Part shown: positions 54,968-64,000 of the stretch, in pieces
Layout of the letters: each line of letters begins with the position of its first letter
Numbering within the stretch: the first letter of the stretch is position 1
Assembly (NCBI GenBank): GCA_018806985.1
Contig: JADANN010000438.1
Location: 694,001-758,000, forward strand
From: Angiostrongylus vasorum
Lineage: Eukaryota > Nematoda > Chromadorea > Rhabditida > Metastrongylidae
DNA: 64,000 bases
Reading direction: 5' to 3'
Position numbers and translations under genes: made by a program
Notes under the pieces: generated by a model
Seen by the model: the letters and a program-made list of their open reading frames with translations, nothing else
Told to the model about the DNA's origin: nothing
The model's database searches: none

Positions 54968-57027
54968 TGTATACGGTGGTTCCATGGATTTTCCGCCATT
55001 CACATTCTTCTAAAGTCGTTGGTTTGTTAGAGAAGATTTGCCCCTGTGGCCAACACCAACGAAGGAAGTCGCAGAAGGTTGAGCCATTGCTTAGGCTAGC
55101 CATTCGCACCGACCATGACAAGCCAACCTCTCCCAGGAAGGTGGGAACGACAGTAGTGCAGCTTCTCAGCACGCCTTTTAAGGCGCTTATTGTGCACGAT
55201 TTGTATGCAGACAAAGATCAGCCCTCATTCCCTTGCTGCTTGTCCCGTTGAGATTGTTTGGGCTATGCACAAAAAATTTCTTGAACAACTTGTACTACCT
55301 CCAGTTCACTGGAATTCTAAGGGCGGCAGCTATTTTAGGTATTACTTATATTTCTCGTGGTCATAAGTTTTTGTATGACAGTTCTTGGTCCTGTTTACGT
55401 CAACTTGAGCATGTTCCCCTTTAATGGTTCTCCACCATCTTTTCACTGCAACTGCTGCTTTCCAAGCATCGTAAAGTGCAGCTAGCTAGATATGTTCTTG
55501 CAAGCCAGGACGCCCAGCTGTATTCGTAGAGATTCTAAATTCCAAATGGAATAATCTATCTTAAAAAACTCACAGTAGGGATTTAATTCCCATACACTAA
55601 GGAACGTATACGAAAAAATTGTGAAGAGCATTACGATGCATAAGTAGTGCACAGGTGTTTAAAAATACGGCGCTACTTTTAAATCGCCCTTCATATAAGG
55701 AAGTTCCAACTCAGTCCGACACAGCAGGAAGGGCAATTTTATCCTTTGGATCCAGTTGTGCCTGAAAGTGATTGGTCAAATCCCAACACCGACTTTCTTT
55801 CAACCTCGGCATTGATCGATAATCCACTGTTTTCTTGATCAGCGAAAAAAGAAATTGTTATTAGAGCATTTAGTAATACACAATAGCTGACGTTTCGGCA
55901 GTTTCACCTTCTCCAGACCCTTGAAAGGTCAAATTGGCATGCCATCCACTCAGCCAAACATTTACACGCACCTCTGTAACTGTTAATAATTAATAATCGA
56001 AGTTTAGCACGGAATTCTGCACAAGTTAAGGGACACACAACATTTAACACAAGTTGAGAGCTCTCGCCACTATGTGAATTTGTGAAAAATAGATGACTAC
56101 CATACTTTCACCGCAACACTTAGTGAACCAAGCGGTTTCCTTTGCGTCTCCAATCATCCCTGGCCGTGCGGACCGATTGCGTTGCGGATGCGGCGCGGTT
56201 CTCACAACGTTTCACGTGCGTGCTCTGGGCTTCACTCTTCCAATTTTAAATTTTGCAACTTTAGATTTATTTATTACTCTTATTGGCTAGCTCATGCAAA
56301 TATTTTTTAAATTTCTTTGATTACGGACACTTTAGCGAAAGGTGTGAGCTCATCAACCTACTGATTGTCCGCATTATCGATTTTTTCAACATCGGGCGAA
56401 CATCAGCTATCATGTACGCTGCACGATAAGTGTTGAGAATATGGTAGTGTTCGTGTAGATTAAATTTCTTGAATATAACATTTCGGAAGTTTAATATCTT
56501 TAGCATGGTCCATCGCATTCGTAACGATGCGCGTTGATTTCAACGCGTAGCTGAGGAAGGGATACCGGAGGGTTTTTTCTCCCTAGATCTCTTTTACTTA
56601 TTAGATAACGTAATCCGAGGAAGGCTATACTCTACAAGAAAGTTTCTATGGTTAAAGTCATCTTTGTTTAGAAGGTATTATTTTTTTCCTTTAGTTTTTT
56701 GTGGGTAGGGCATTCCGTCATGAACGCCATCGCTAGTCAGTATAACATTTCATGTTTCGTTTTTGGGTGAAGTACAGCAACAGACGGTGTGTGTTGAGTT
56801 CAATACGTACACTAAGCGATAAATAACGATGTCGCAAATATGTTGGAAAAACATTCGTTGCACTTCAACTGTAGAATAACCAAATATTGTTGAAAGTAGT
56901 GCAAAACGAGGATAAAGCGAGTGATATTCACAGTAATCAGAAAATGAATGCCCTGGTTGGCAACTAACGAACATACTTGTGCATTTGGATCCAGCAAGTT
57001 ATTATATATTCCAGTCACCCATCGTTA
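54968..57027. repeat. Tandem duplication, copy 2
   Basis: Matches copy 1 over nearly its whole length with many substitutions and small indels, e.g. an extra segment of about 36 bases at 56473-56508 here and about 50 extra bases at 53635-53690 in copy 1. The inverted PLE tail (about 55860-55970) is shared, so it predates the duplication. Confidence 0.88.
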
Positions 57028-57399
57028 ATCCTGTATACAGTTGTTTCTCGGATTTTCATTACCTTGAACTTTTGGTTGTAGGGACATTTTCTTAATGTTG
57101 GACGTACGTCATCCATCATTAGAAATAATGTTGATCATATGACGCCTCATTCTTTCTGAAGTTTTAGTGGTTTGTTGCCATAATAAAAGTCCGCCATAGT
57201 TTATAGATAATTGTCTCCGGCTGCCTAACATTTTTTTTTAAAATTGCAAAATTGCGGCTTCTTCTGTAGTCTGCGTTTTGTATGGGAATGGAAAGTATGA
57301 GTGTATAAAAAGTCAGTAACAAAACGGGATACGTTTTTTGCCCATTTATAATCAGCATGCCGAAGCCTAGGCTAGAAACCGCTAAACATCTATTCTTAA

Positions 57400-57500
57400 T
57401 CCACTGTGATGCTGAGATACTCGCAAAACTTGGTTCGCTGGCCAGACCGCGGCTGCTCACGTCCCCACTGCACCCTTTGCATTGCCATTCTCTCAGTCAG
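57400..57500 (-). repeat. SINE-C-like fragment
   Basis: GTGATGCTGAGATACTCGCAAAACTTGG at 57402-57429 matches the family's inverted middle part; the remainder is diverged. Confidence 0.45.
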
Positions 57501-57884
57501 CTTTCTATCCAACCGTGCCGTTCTGTTCTTATCAGAGAAATGCATTCAGAATTTTCTAACGACGATTCTGAATCTCTTCCTCTGAATAGCTGCAAAGTGT
57601 TGTTAAATATTACAGTTTGGAGCACATACTGATATGTCTGTTGTTGTGGGCGGAGTAAAAGAAGACTGAGGACATCTAACACATTTCGTCAGTATTATAG
57701 TTAATGTACAACCACGGGTCGATAATAAGTGATGGCATTCCACGAATAGTCGACGGTATCCAGTAGTTTGAGGGTGGAGCTCAGCCGTCGTAGATAACAC
57801 TATCAATTCAATATTTTTTTCAACCCGACCGTCATTTAACCTCGGTAGTATTAACCAGTATCTTCTTGAAATGTTAAGCTAATA

Positions 57885-58145
57885 CGAGGTTGATTTAGAT
57901 GTTTATTCGGCTAACGCTGCGACGGTCTCAACTTTACAAGAGCTGATGATTCCAGTCAATGGTCCACAGTTCGTCTTCCAGCGGTGCTTCACTGAAGATC
58001 GGACTTGGTACGACGGCAAAGGCACCACGTCAGGAAAACGAACGACTGAGGTCATCGACTCGGATCATCGGCTCTGATGAAGATGAGAACGACGAGACGT
58101 TAGCCAAACGAAAATCTCTGTCAACCTCATGTTAGTTTAACAATC
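57885..58145. repeat. Inverted pair of PLE-type tails
   Basis: Inverted arm with TTATTCGGCTAACGCTGCGA (57903-57925) and + arm with ATCGGCTCTGATGAAGATGA then CGAGACGTTAGCC (58066-58105). The + arm has the exact CTGATGA element. Confidence 0.65.
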
Positions 58146-58748
58146 CAAGAAGGTACTGACTGTCAAATTCAGTTCCATAATTTTAATTTTTGCTGGTCTT
58201 CAGTTCTACACATACTAATGCTGGGCACGTGGCGCATATTTTATTTCGCTACTTTAGAACATCTTTAAAAGAAATTTGTGCAATTGCGGACTATCATAGA
58301 TATCGTAGAATGGGAGGGACGGTTAAGGATAGACAGTTTGCCTACAGCATTTTTTCACGCCCACCCATTTTGTGCACAGTTCTCATCCAGATAAAACATC
58401 ATAATCCTGCAAAGAACCGGTACATCGCTATCACTAGGTTGTCAGGTAAAAAGGAAATTTGCAAGTCCCTGATGCGCGTCTCGCTCGCAGGCCGGGGCTG
58501 AGAGCCGACGATATTTCTGGCCTGCGTCTCTGATGTCTACGCGGTCTGCGTCCTCTACTCCACAACGTAGTGTTTTGTGAGTTCGCCTTGCGCCGTGCAG
58601 CCACATTTCAACGAACGAATAAGAAAGTCGTTGCAATGTTACGTGAAAACTCATCATTGTATGTCTTAATATGGATGTAACTTTATTTACGTGGCACTAT
58701 TATTTTTGGAATTTTAGAAAGTGCGTTATTTAAGATCACTGTATAAAT

Positions 58749-58880
58749 CAGAGGTGTCAATCAAATCGATCGATACGCGCTGGCACCACGGGCCTACGAC
58801 TTGTGGGCGTGGCTAAGGAGGGCGCCCCCCCGGTGACCGCGTCGCGACCGCGCGCGCACGCAGCGTTCTGTCCCACTCTG
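58749..58880. other. Possible hAT terminal end and GC-rich block
   Basis: CAGAGGTGTCAATCAAATCG at 58749 resembles the CAGRGGTGTCAA terminus of many hAT transposons and is followed by an island of unusually high GC (GCGACCGCGCGCGCACGCAG). I found no matching inverted end nearby. Confidence 0.3.
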
Positions 58881-59603
58881 TTCCATTCTGCGCACTTTTT
58901 CATGGTTGTGTAGTCCACCCAACATTTTTGTTTTGTTAGGTTATGGCTCCACGTTTGTCTTTTTCTTAGGTGCACATGCTTATAGGCTTAGTATATTATG
59001 TCTTATTGTGATTTTGTTTTTAATTCAATACGGTGATCTAACTTATGTTTGCTGCGAACATTATTCTCTATCGAGGCACGAATGGTAGTACTAGGAGACC
59101 AGAAAATTTCTCACGTGAGTGCCAACCTTTGCTGACCCTCGCGGATCCTGGAACGATTGGGATTACGGTACTCTGACTACCGTTGCTTGTCAGAGTAAGT
59201 AGAATAGCCGTATTGTACGATTTGTTATATGTACTCTAGGCTATCCTGCACCACTATTTGCCTACTCTTCCGCATAATTTCACTGTTTAATGGTTTTGAA
59301 GTTTATGTGAAAATCCACTGGAGATTTCTTGCGACGCGTACCATATCGTTTATTTTTGAATGGAGTTTAACTACTCAGTAGTAGCTAGTGGGTTTTTTAT
59401 GCAGAATATAGAAGTGCTATCCGTATTTACTCATGGGCACATCAGCAACTCCTTGTACGGAATGGGGTGCAGACGGACTCGACTCTAAAGTGGGTTCTTT
59501 TTCATACCAAAAGGTATCTAAAGGAGTTTAAATGTCTGGAATCTTAGTGCTATAACTTTGTATCAAACTTATTAGCAAAATGTTTGGAGAATGAACATTG
59601 GGC

Positions 59604-59605
<2 letters not shown>

Positions 59606-59678
<73 letters not shown>

Positions 59679-59705
59679 GTATATATACTGACGTATGTAC
59701 ATATG

Positions 59706-59756
<51 letters not shown>

Positions 59757-59783
59757 TCTTTTGAGTTGTGTATATATATATAC

Positions 59784-59829
<46 letters not shown>

Positions 59830-59833
59830 GTGT
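59606..59833. repeat. TA microsatellite, compound
   Basis: About 72 bases of pure TA, then interrupted TATACATA arrays to 59833. All open frames here (Ile/Tyr repeats on both strands) are artefacts of it. Confidence 0.98.
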
Positions 59834-59842
59834 ATGTATAGT

Positions 59843-60145
59843 AGCCCGGTAGAGTAGTGGAAGTGATTCCGTTCATCACAATCACAGTACTGGTTCGATC
59901 CCGCATCGGGCTAACCAAGTCTTCCATCCTTTCGGGGTTGGAAAATTGCTACTAGTCTTGACCGGTAACAGCTCTGTCGCTTCAATCCAAGTGGGAGCGC
60001 TGTAGCCGGATTCCGGGTAGAATCGAAGTTAGACGAAATTCATAACGAAGACGAAGAACTCTTTAAATAGCAGCCGAACCCATAGTCGAAAAGTTTAGAA
60101 GGCCTTCGTGCCGTAAAGTGTAGTATATAATGAGTCATGTAAAAT
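59843..60145 (+). repeat. SINE-B-like copy
   Basis: GCCCGGTAGAGTAGTGGAAG head, ACTGGTTCGATCCCGCATCG (B-box), ending GTATATAATGAGTCATGTAA. It directly abuts the TA microsatellite. Confidence 0.75.
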
Positions 60146-61224
60146 AAAAAAAGACATGAAATATGTTTAATGTAGTGATTAGCCCTGTGTGAATCTCTTA
60201 GTCGTGCATACTTGGTCCAAACAGTGGTGCGCGGTGACCTATGAATGTATTGCATCAGTGTTTTTATCCTCATAGGCTATTGTGGTGCCATTTTGACCAC
60301 TCCGGAAGGACAGCTGGCTTGGATTGTTCGTGGCTTAGTATGGAGCCAACAGCCGTTTGTATGATAGAGAGCATCTCTAACCACTACACTTTACGCCTAT
60401 GTATATGAGTGCTTGTGTACATGTATACGTTTTCGCTGTGTTATGTGTAATCCATTTGATCATGAAATAAATGGGGAGTGTGCCAGTAAAAGGTTTATTC
60501 GTCCCTGTTGCGTTGCAAACATGCTGAGTGAGTTTTGCTTGTTTATGCTGGCTAATACGAAGGTTTATACGTTTGTAAATGCGATCACAATGTTGCTGAG
60601 ATATTTGCAAAACTCGAACCCGAAATCCGATTCAAACCCACGATCACACTTTCCGGAGGCTCACGAGATACTCACTCTACGACTGGGGCCATGGCTTTGC
60701 CTTTCTACCAGCCACTTTTTTAGGTTTACCCTCAGCTAAGTTCTCATATCATAGTCCGCACCGAGCCCACTAAAGCTTCCATCCTGTGCAGTCGACAGGT
60801 TGCTACCAGATTTATCCAGGACCAGCTCATTCCTTTCAGTTCACGTAATATTGCTCTATGAGGACTATCGCAGTACTCCAGGGAGAATAAACTCCCCTAG
60901 TATTTTAGCGGCACTCATAAAGCTGACCAAAACCGTCAAATAGAAACCGTACCCGTATGCGATTTTTAAGGCGTTCGATGATGATAAATTCGAGGAAACG
61001 AGTCGAATCAAAGAAGTATTTGGGTTCTTTCGATGTGGGATTTCGGGTGGTGTGAAATGGGTAATGTGCTTTAATTTATTTAATTCTTTGAAAGTTAAAA
61101 TGAGAAGAAAAACGTAAATTCGAAGTTATGCCTGCTTAAAGTTAGATTTGGTCTTTGCAAAGAAGAAAACAAAGAACACGGCTTAAGTGGGCAGTGTTGG
61201 ATCAGAATTATTTGAAGAATCTTG
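60146..61224. other. No gene; decayed SINE pieces
   Basis: A SINE-C-like inverted scrap at about 60585-60740 (GTTGCTGAGATATTTGCAAA) and the body of a SINE-B at about 60760-61045 (GAGGAAACGAGTCGAATCAA). The rest is unassigned. Confidence 0.5.
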
Positions 61225-61605
61225 TTTACTTGATACTTGAATGGCCCGTCCTCACTGGTTATGCGAACCCCAGCATAATCTCCATTTTTCGGAGATTTGC
61301 TGGTTAAGCCATTGTGGTTCTTTGGAAGCCCAAGGACAGCCTGGGCAAACTTTGCCCCAGACCGTCACCATGACAGGTAGTCGCAGCCTTTGTGGATCAG
61401 AAGGAGATTTGCCACCATGCGACTTTGATACTAGGACGGTGGTGGATCCTGGTATTGGTTTACTCGTAGCTAGGCTTCCTGATGGAAACGCTGGACTCCT
61501 CAGTTAGGAAACACCACCAGGGATGAATCTCCCCGCTGTACATCGCAACCCGACACCCAAGAACACCTAGCGACGATGAGGCGGTAAACCATTGGGAGAA
61601 TTTGC
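61225..61605 (-). repeat. Family D copy (left arm)
   Basis: TTACTTGATACTTGAATGGC to GATGAGGCGGTAAACCATTG. It pairs with the inverted copy at 62027. Confidence 0.8.
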
Positions 61606-62026
61606 AGAATCACAATAGATATTTTAGTAGATTGACGACTACGTCTAATTTTCGTCAGCTGCCGCATACTTTTTGGTGAATGTTCTACACAAGGAGTTTG
61701 AGAACATGGCATGACTATAGAAGAGGCTTTGCCGTATTTCTGTAATGAATTTGGTGCTTTTTAGAACCCTATTTCCAGTTTTAAATTTGCTTAAGAATCA
61801 GATGTCCAGAAAAAAGTGAAAGCGACATTTTAATTTTCAAATATTTTTAACGCAGTGAGCCAGCTGACCGCATCAATAATGCGGTGGGAGCACCATCTAC
61901 CTTGACAAAAGATATTCGCTTTTTTTCAACTGCTTCGATTTTCTGGATATGAGCCCTACAGTTGAAGACGCAGAAAAAGACGAGGTCCAGAAAAATTTCA
62001 ATTATTATCATTATAGAATCTTTTTC

Positions 62027-62395
62027 AACGGTTTACCACCTCACCGTGGCTAGGAGGTGTTACTGGGTGTCGGACTGCGATGTACAGCGTAGGATTCATC
62101 TCCTGGCAGGGTCTCCCAAGCTGAGAAAAAGTCCGGCATTTCAATCAGGAAGTCTAGCTAAGAGTAAACCAATACCAGAATCCACCACTGTGCTGGCATC
62201 AAAGTTGCATGGTGGGAGATCACCCTCTGATCCGCAAGGGGCTGCGACTGCCTGTGGTGGTGAAGACCTAGGCAGACTTTGACGAGGCTGACCTCGGGAT
62301 TCCAGGGAACCACAGTGCCTTAACTAGCAAATCTCCGAAAAATGGAGATTATACTTGGGCACGCACAACCAGTGGGAACGGGCCAGTTAGTATCG
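62027..62395 (+). repeat. Family D copy (right arm)
   Basis: AACGGTTTACCACCTCACCG to GGGCCAGTTAGTATCGTG. About 420 bases separate it from the left arm. Confidence 0.8.
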
Positions 62396-62684
62396 TGATA
62401 GAATAGGGAGAATTGTTTCTTACTGCCAGCCATCTTTGCATCCTAACAGCTATTCTTTCAACTAACAAGCTTCATTAGGAGCTGAAGAATAGTTGTTCGG
62501 GGTTGGAACTCGCAATTATTTTCGGAAACGTTTGAGTAATATTTGACTCATTGAAGTACCACTGTTGATGAAAACAAGTAGATTTTAAGTCGGTGCTAAT
62601 GAATCGTTTTAAAATCGAAAAATGCCTACAGAAACATAGTTGAACCGCATCTTATATGCAACATTCTCAGTTGCTGAATTGGAG

Positions 62685-62945
62685 AGTAGAAGGATAAGGC
62701 TTTCGGCATTGGGCAATCCCTAGGTGATGCGCAGTGCAATCGACTTCACCAAGCATCGTTAGAGTTGAGATAACCTATATAATGGGTCGCGATTGCAGAC
62801 CAACGTATCAAGTCAATGCTGCTATATTCAGACAAGCCGTGTACCAATTTGCCTACTCGGAGCGTTGGAAGGTGTGGTGAGCAGAGGCGTAGAGTCGAAC
62901 TAGCATCCACTTGTATATTGGAAGCTACCTCTATCTGTTATCTTG
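62685..62945 (-). repeat. Diverged SINE-A copy
   Basis: AGAAGGATAAGGCTTTCGGC end part, CAACGTATCAAGTCAATGCT middle; the head is decayed. Confidence 0.6.
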
Positions 62946-63228
62946 CATGGCATCCCCACCCACTTGGAGGATAATGATGAAAAGATTTTTCATATTTGGA
63001 CAAAAAAGATTGAGCTCTACTCTTTCCTAATTTGTCTTCCTAAGGTGTACAGTACACCAATGTAACCATGACTGAAATCTTTTTTTTGCGATGTAGTGTG
63101 AGAGAATGGTATACGAAGCAGAGAAATGAGGCTGAGTATCACCGATTTCTGATCGCATGGTATTCAAGTGCTTCTTATTGACAAATTAGTTTTTATAGTG
63201 TTGTCTTCATATGAAGTCTACTTTACAG

Positions 63229-63615
63229 GAGCACACACGTCAGCAAGTGAGTGAGATGGAACCACGCGAAGTTACTAATTCGGGAGTAGCTGAAAAACAA
63301 GAGCCACAAAAGCGACGTAGAGGAAGGCCAAGGAAACATCCGGTTGAAGTGAAAATCCCTCAGAAGAAAGACAATCGAGTTACGAGAGGTCGTATCAACT
63401 CGGAAAGTGCTGGTGAACTCACTGATGACATAGGGGATGAAGAGGAGGTGCATCAAGTACCAGAAGAGGATCCGAACGATCCAGAATTTGAACCAACTCG
63501 ACGTACCAGTCACAGGCGGCGAAAGAGTATCAGAACATATAACCAAACGGCGTTGTTTGAAGAGGAAATGTTGAAGAACAGAGGTTCGTCGAGAAATAAT
63601 GGCCGTGGCTGCGGA

Positions 63616-63653
<38 letters not shown>

Positions 63654-64000
63654 AGGACGTCCTCGTGGGTCAGGTAGAAAACGAGAGGACCCTGTTCTCA
63701 TTGATTCTGCTGTGGGAAATCACGTACATGATGGAAAGGCGCCACTCACTTCTACTGAAGGAGAATTTCGACGCATTGTACAAGAAGAAGTGTCGCTATA
63801 TGAGGAACACTTGCCTACACTACCACCGACGATTCCTGATCCGGTGCAGAGGTTGTATGTGGTGCGTGTTGACGGCCTTGATGCACTACTAAACGCAGGC
63901 GCTGGTTTTCGCTTGATGACCAGCTGTGTCACCGATGATATGATGGTTTCTTTGTTTCACTTGACTACGGATAAGTATTTCGTGAACAATAATGTTGAGG
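63229..64000 (+). CDS. AT-hook / RG-repeat protein, internal or first coding exon (runs off the window)
   Basis: From a CTTTACAG acceptor the frame stays open for 257 codons to the window end. In order: an AT-hook in a basic patch (KRRRGRPRKHP, about residues 28-38), an acidic stretch (DDIGDEEEVHQVPEEDPNDP), a second basic patch (RRTSHRRRKSIRTYN), a GRGRGR-type repeat of about 18 residues coded by a CGTGGT hexamer array (63617-63652) followed by a second AT-hook-like RGRPRGSGRK, then a more globular part (EGEFRRIVQEEVSLYEEHLP; RLYVVRVDGLDALL). AT-hooks bind the minor groove of AT-rich DNA, so a nuclear, chromatin-associated role is inferred. I do not recognise the family. Translation could begin upstream or at the ATG at 63256. 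Codon use is more balanced than in the surrounding DNA. Confidence 0.82.
63617..63652 (+). repeat. In-frame CGTGGT hexanucleotide array
   Basis: About six tandem units encoding Gly-Arg pairs; a multiple-of-six length change would stay in frame. Confidence 0.93.

Noticed and set aside
59550..59927. Long Ile/Tyr-repeat open frames on both strands
   Set aside because: Direct translation of the TA microsatellite; no gene.
1..64000. CRISPR arrays, operons, bacterial-type ribosome sites or rRNA
   Set aside because: The window is eukaryotic, with introns and SINEs; no regularly spaced short repeats or rRNA-like sequence were seen.

Overview
This is eukaryotic DNA, most likely from a parasitic strongylid (hookworm-like) nematode. 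The evidence is AT-rich non-coding DNA, GT-AG introns (several of only 47-90 bp), an O-glycosyltransferase gene closest in my recollection to Caenorhabditis gly-3, and a dense load of retroelements, mariner and tRNA-derived SINEs. The genus assignment is inference. Most short open frames here are not genes.

The one large recognisable gene runs on the + strand from 20567 to 51029 (about 30.5 kb). It encodes a polypeptide N-acetylgalactosaminyltransferase, a Golgi type II membrane enzyme that starts mucin-type O-glycosylation. I place 12 catalytic-region exons, three alternative exons for the first (alpha) lectin repeat at 40719-40829, 40877-40981 and 41579-41680, then two shared lectin exons. 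Codon phases agree at every junction, giving products of 612, 613 or (nominally) 615 aa. Several oddities need checking. Exon 6 carries two mutually compensating 1-base shifts that put a stop in frame. The first alpha exon has TGA where its two sisters have CGA. A 24-bp tandem duplication doubles the acceptor of exon 12.

0-20 kb is repeat territory with no gene I can defend: fragments of Penelope-like elements (PLEs, including GIY-YIG endonuclease remnants), SINEs and a foldback-like family. The introns of the gly gene hold a near full-length but dead RTE-type LINE (about 31.1-34.5 kb), a truncated second copy (23.0-24.0 kb), a mariner element with both terminal repeats (26558-27833), and many SINEs. 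52.6-57.0 kb is an old roughly 2-kb tandem duplication, one copy of which later received a SINE. 59.6-59.8 kb is a TA microsatellite. From 63229 to the window edge is an open exon of an AT-hook/RG-repeat protein, probably a chromatin factor.

Repeat families used below: SINE-A (tRNA-like head with GGCGCAGTGG, about 285 bp, ending near ATCCTTT), SINE-B (head GATAGCACAGTGGTAGTG, about 310 bp), SINE-C (head GGTGTGGTGGTGAACGCG, about 200-370 bp), family D (about 390 bp, outer end ACTTGATACTTGAATGGCC, inner end CGGTAAACC), and PLE tails, which carry a conserved hammerhead-like core (CTGANGA, short hairpin, GAAAC). Names are mine; boundaries are by eye.
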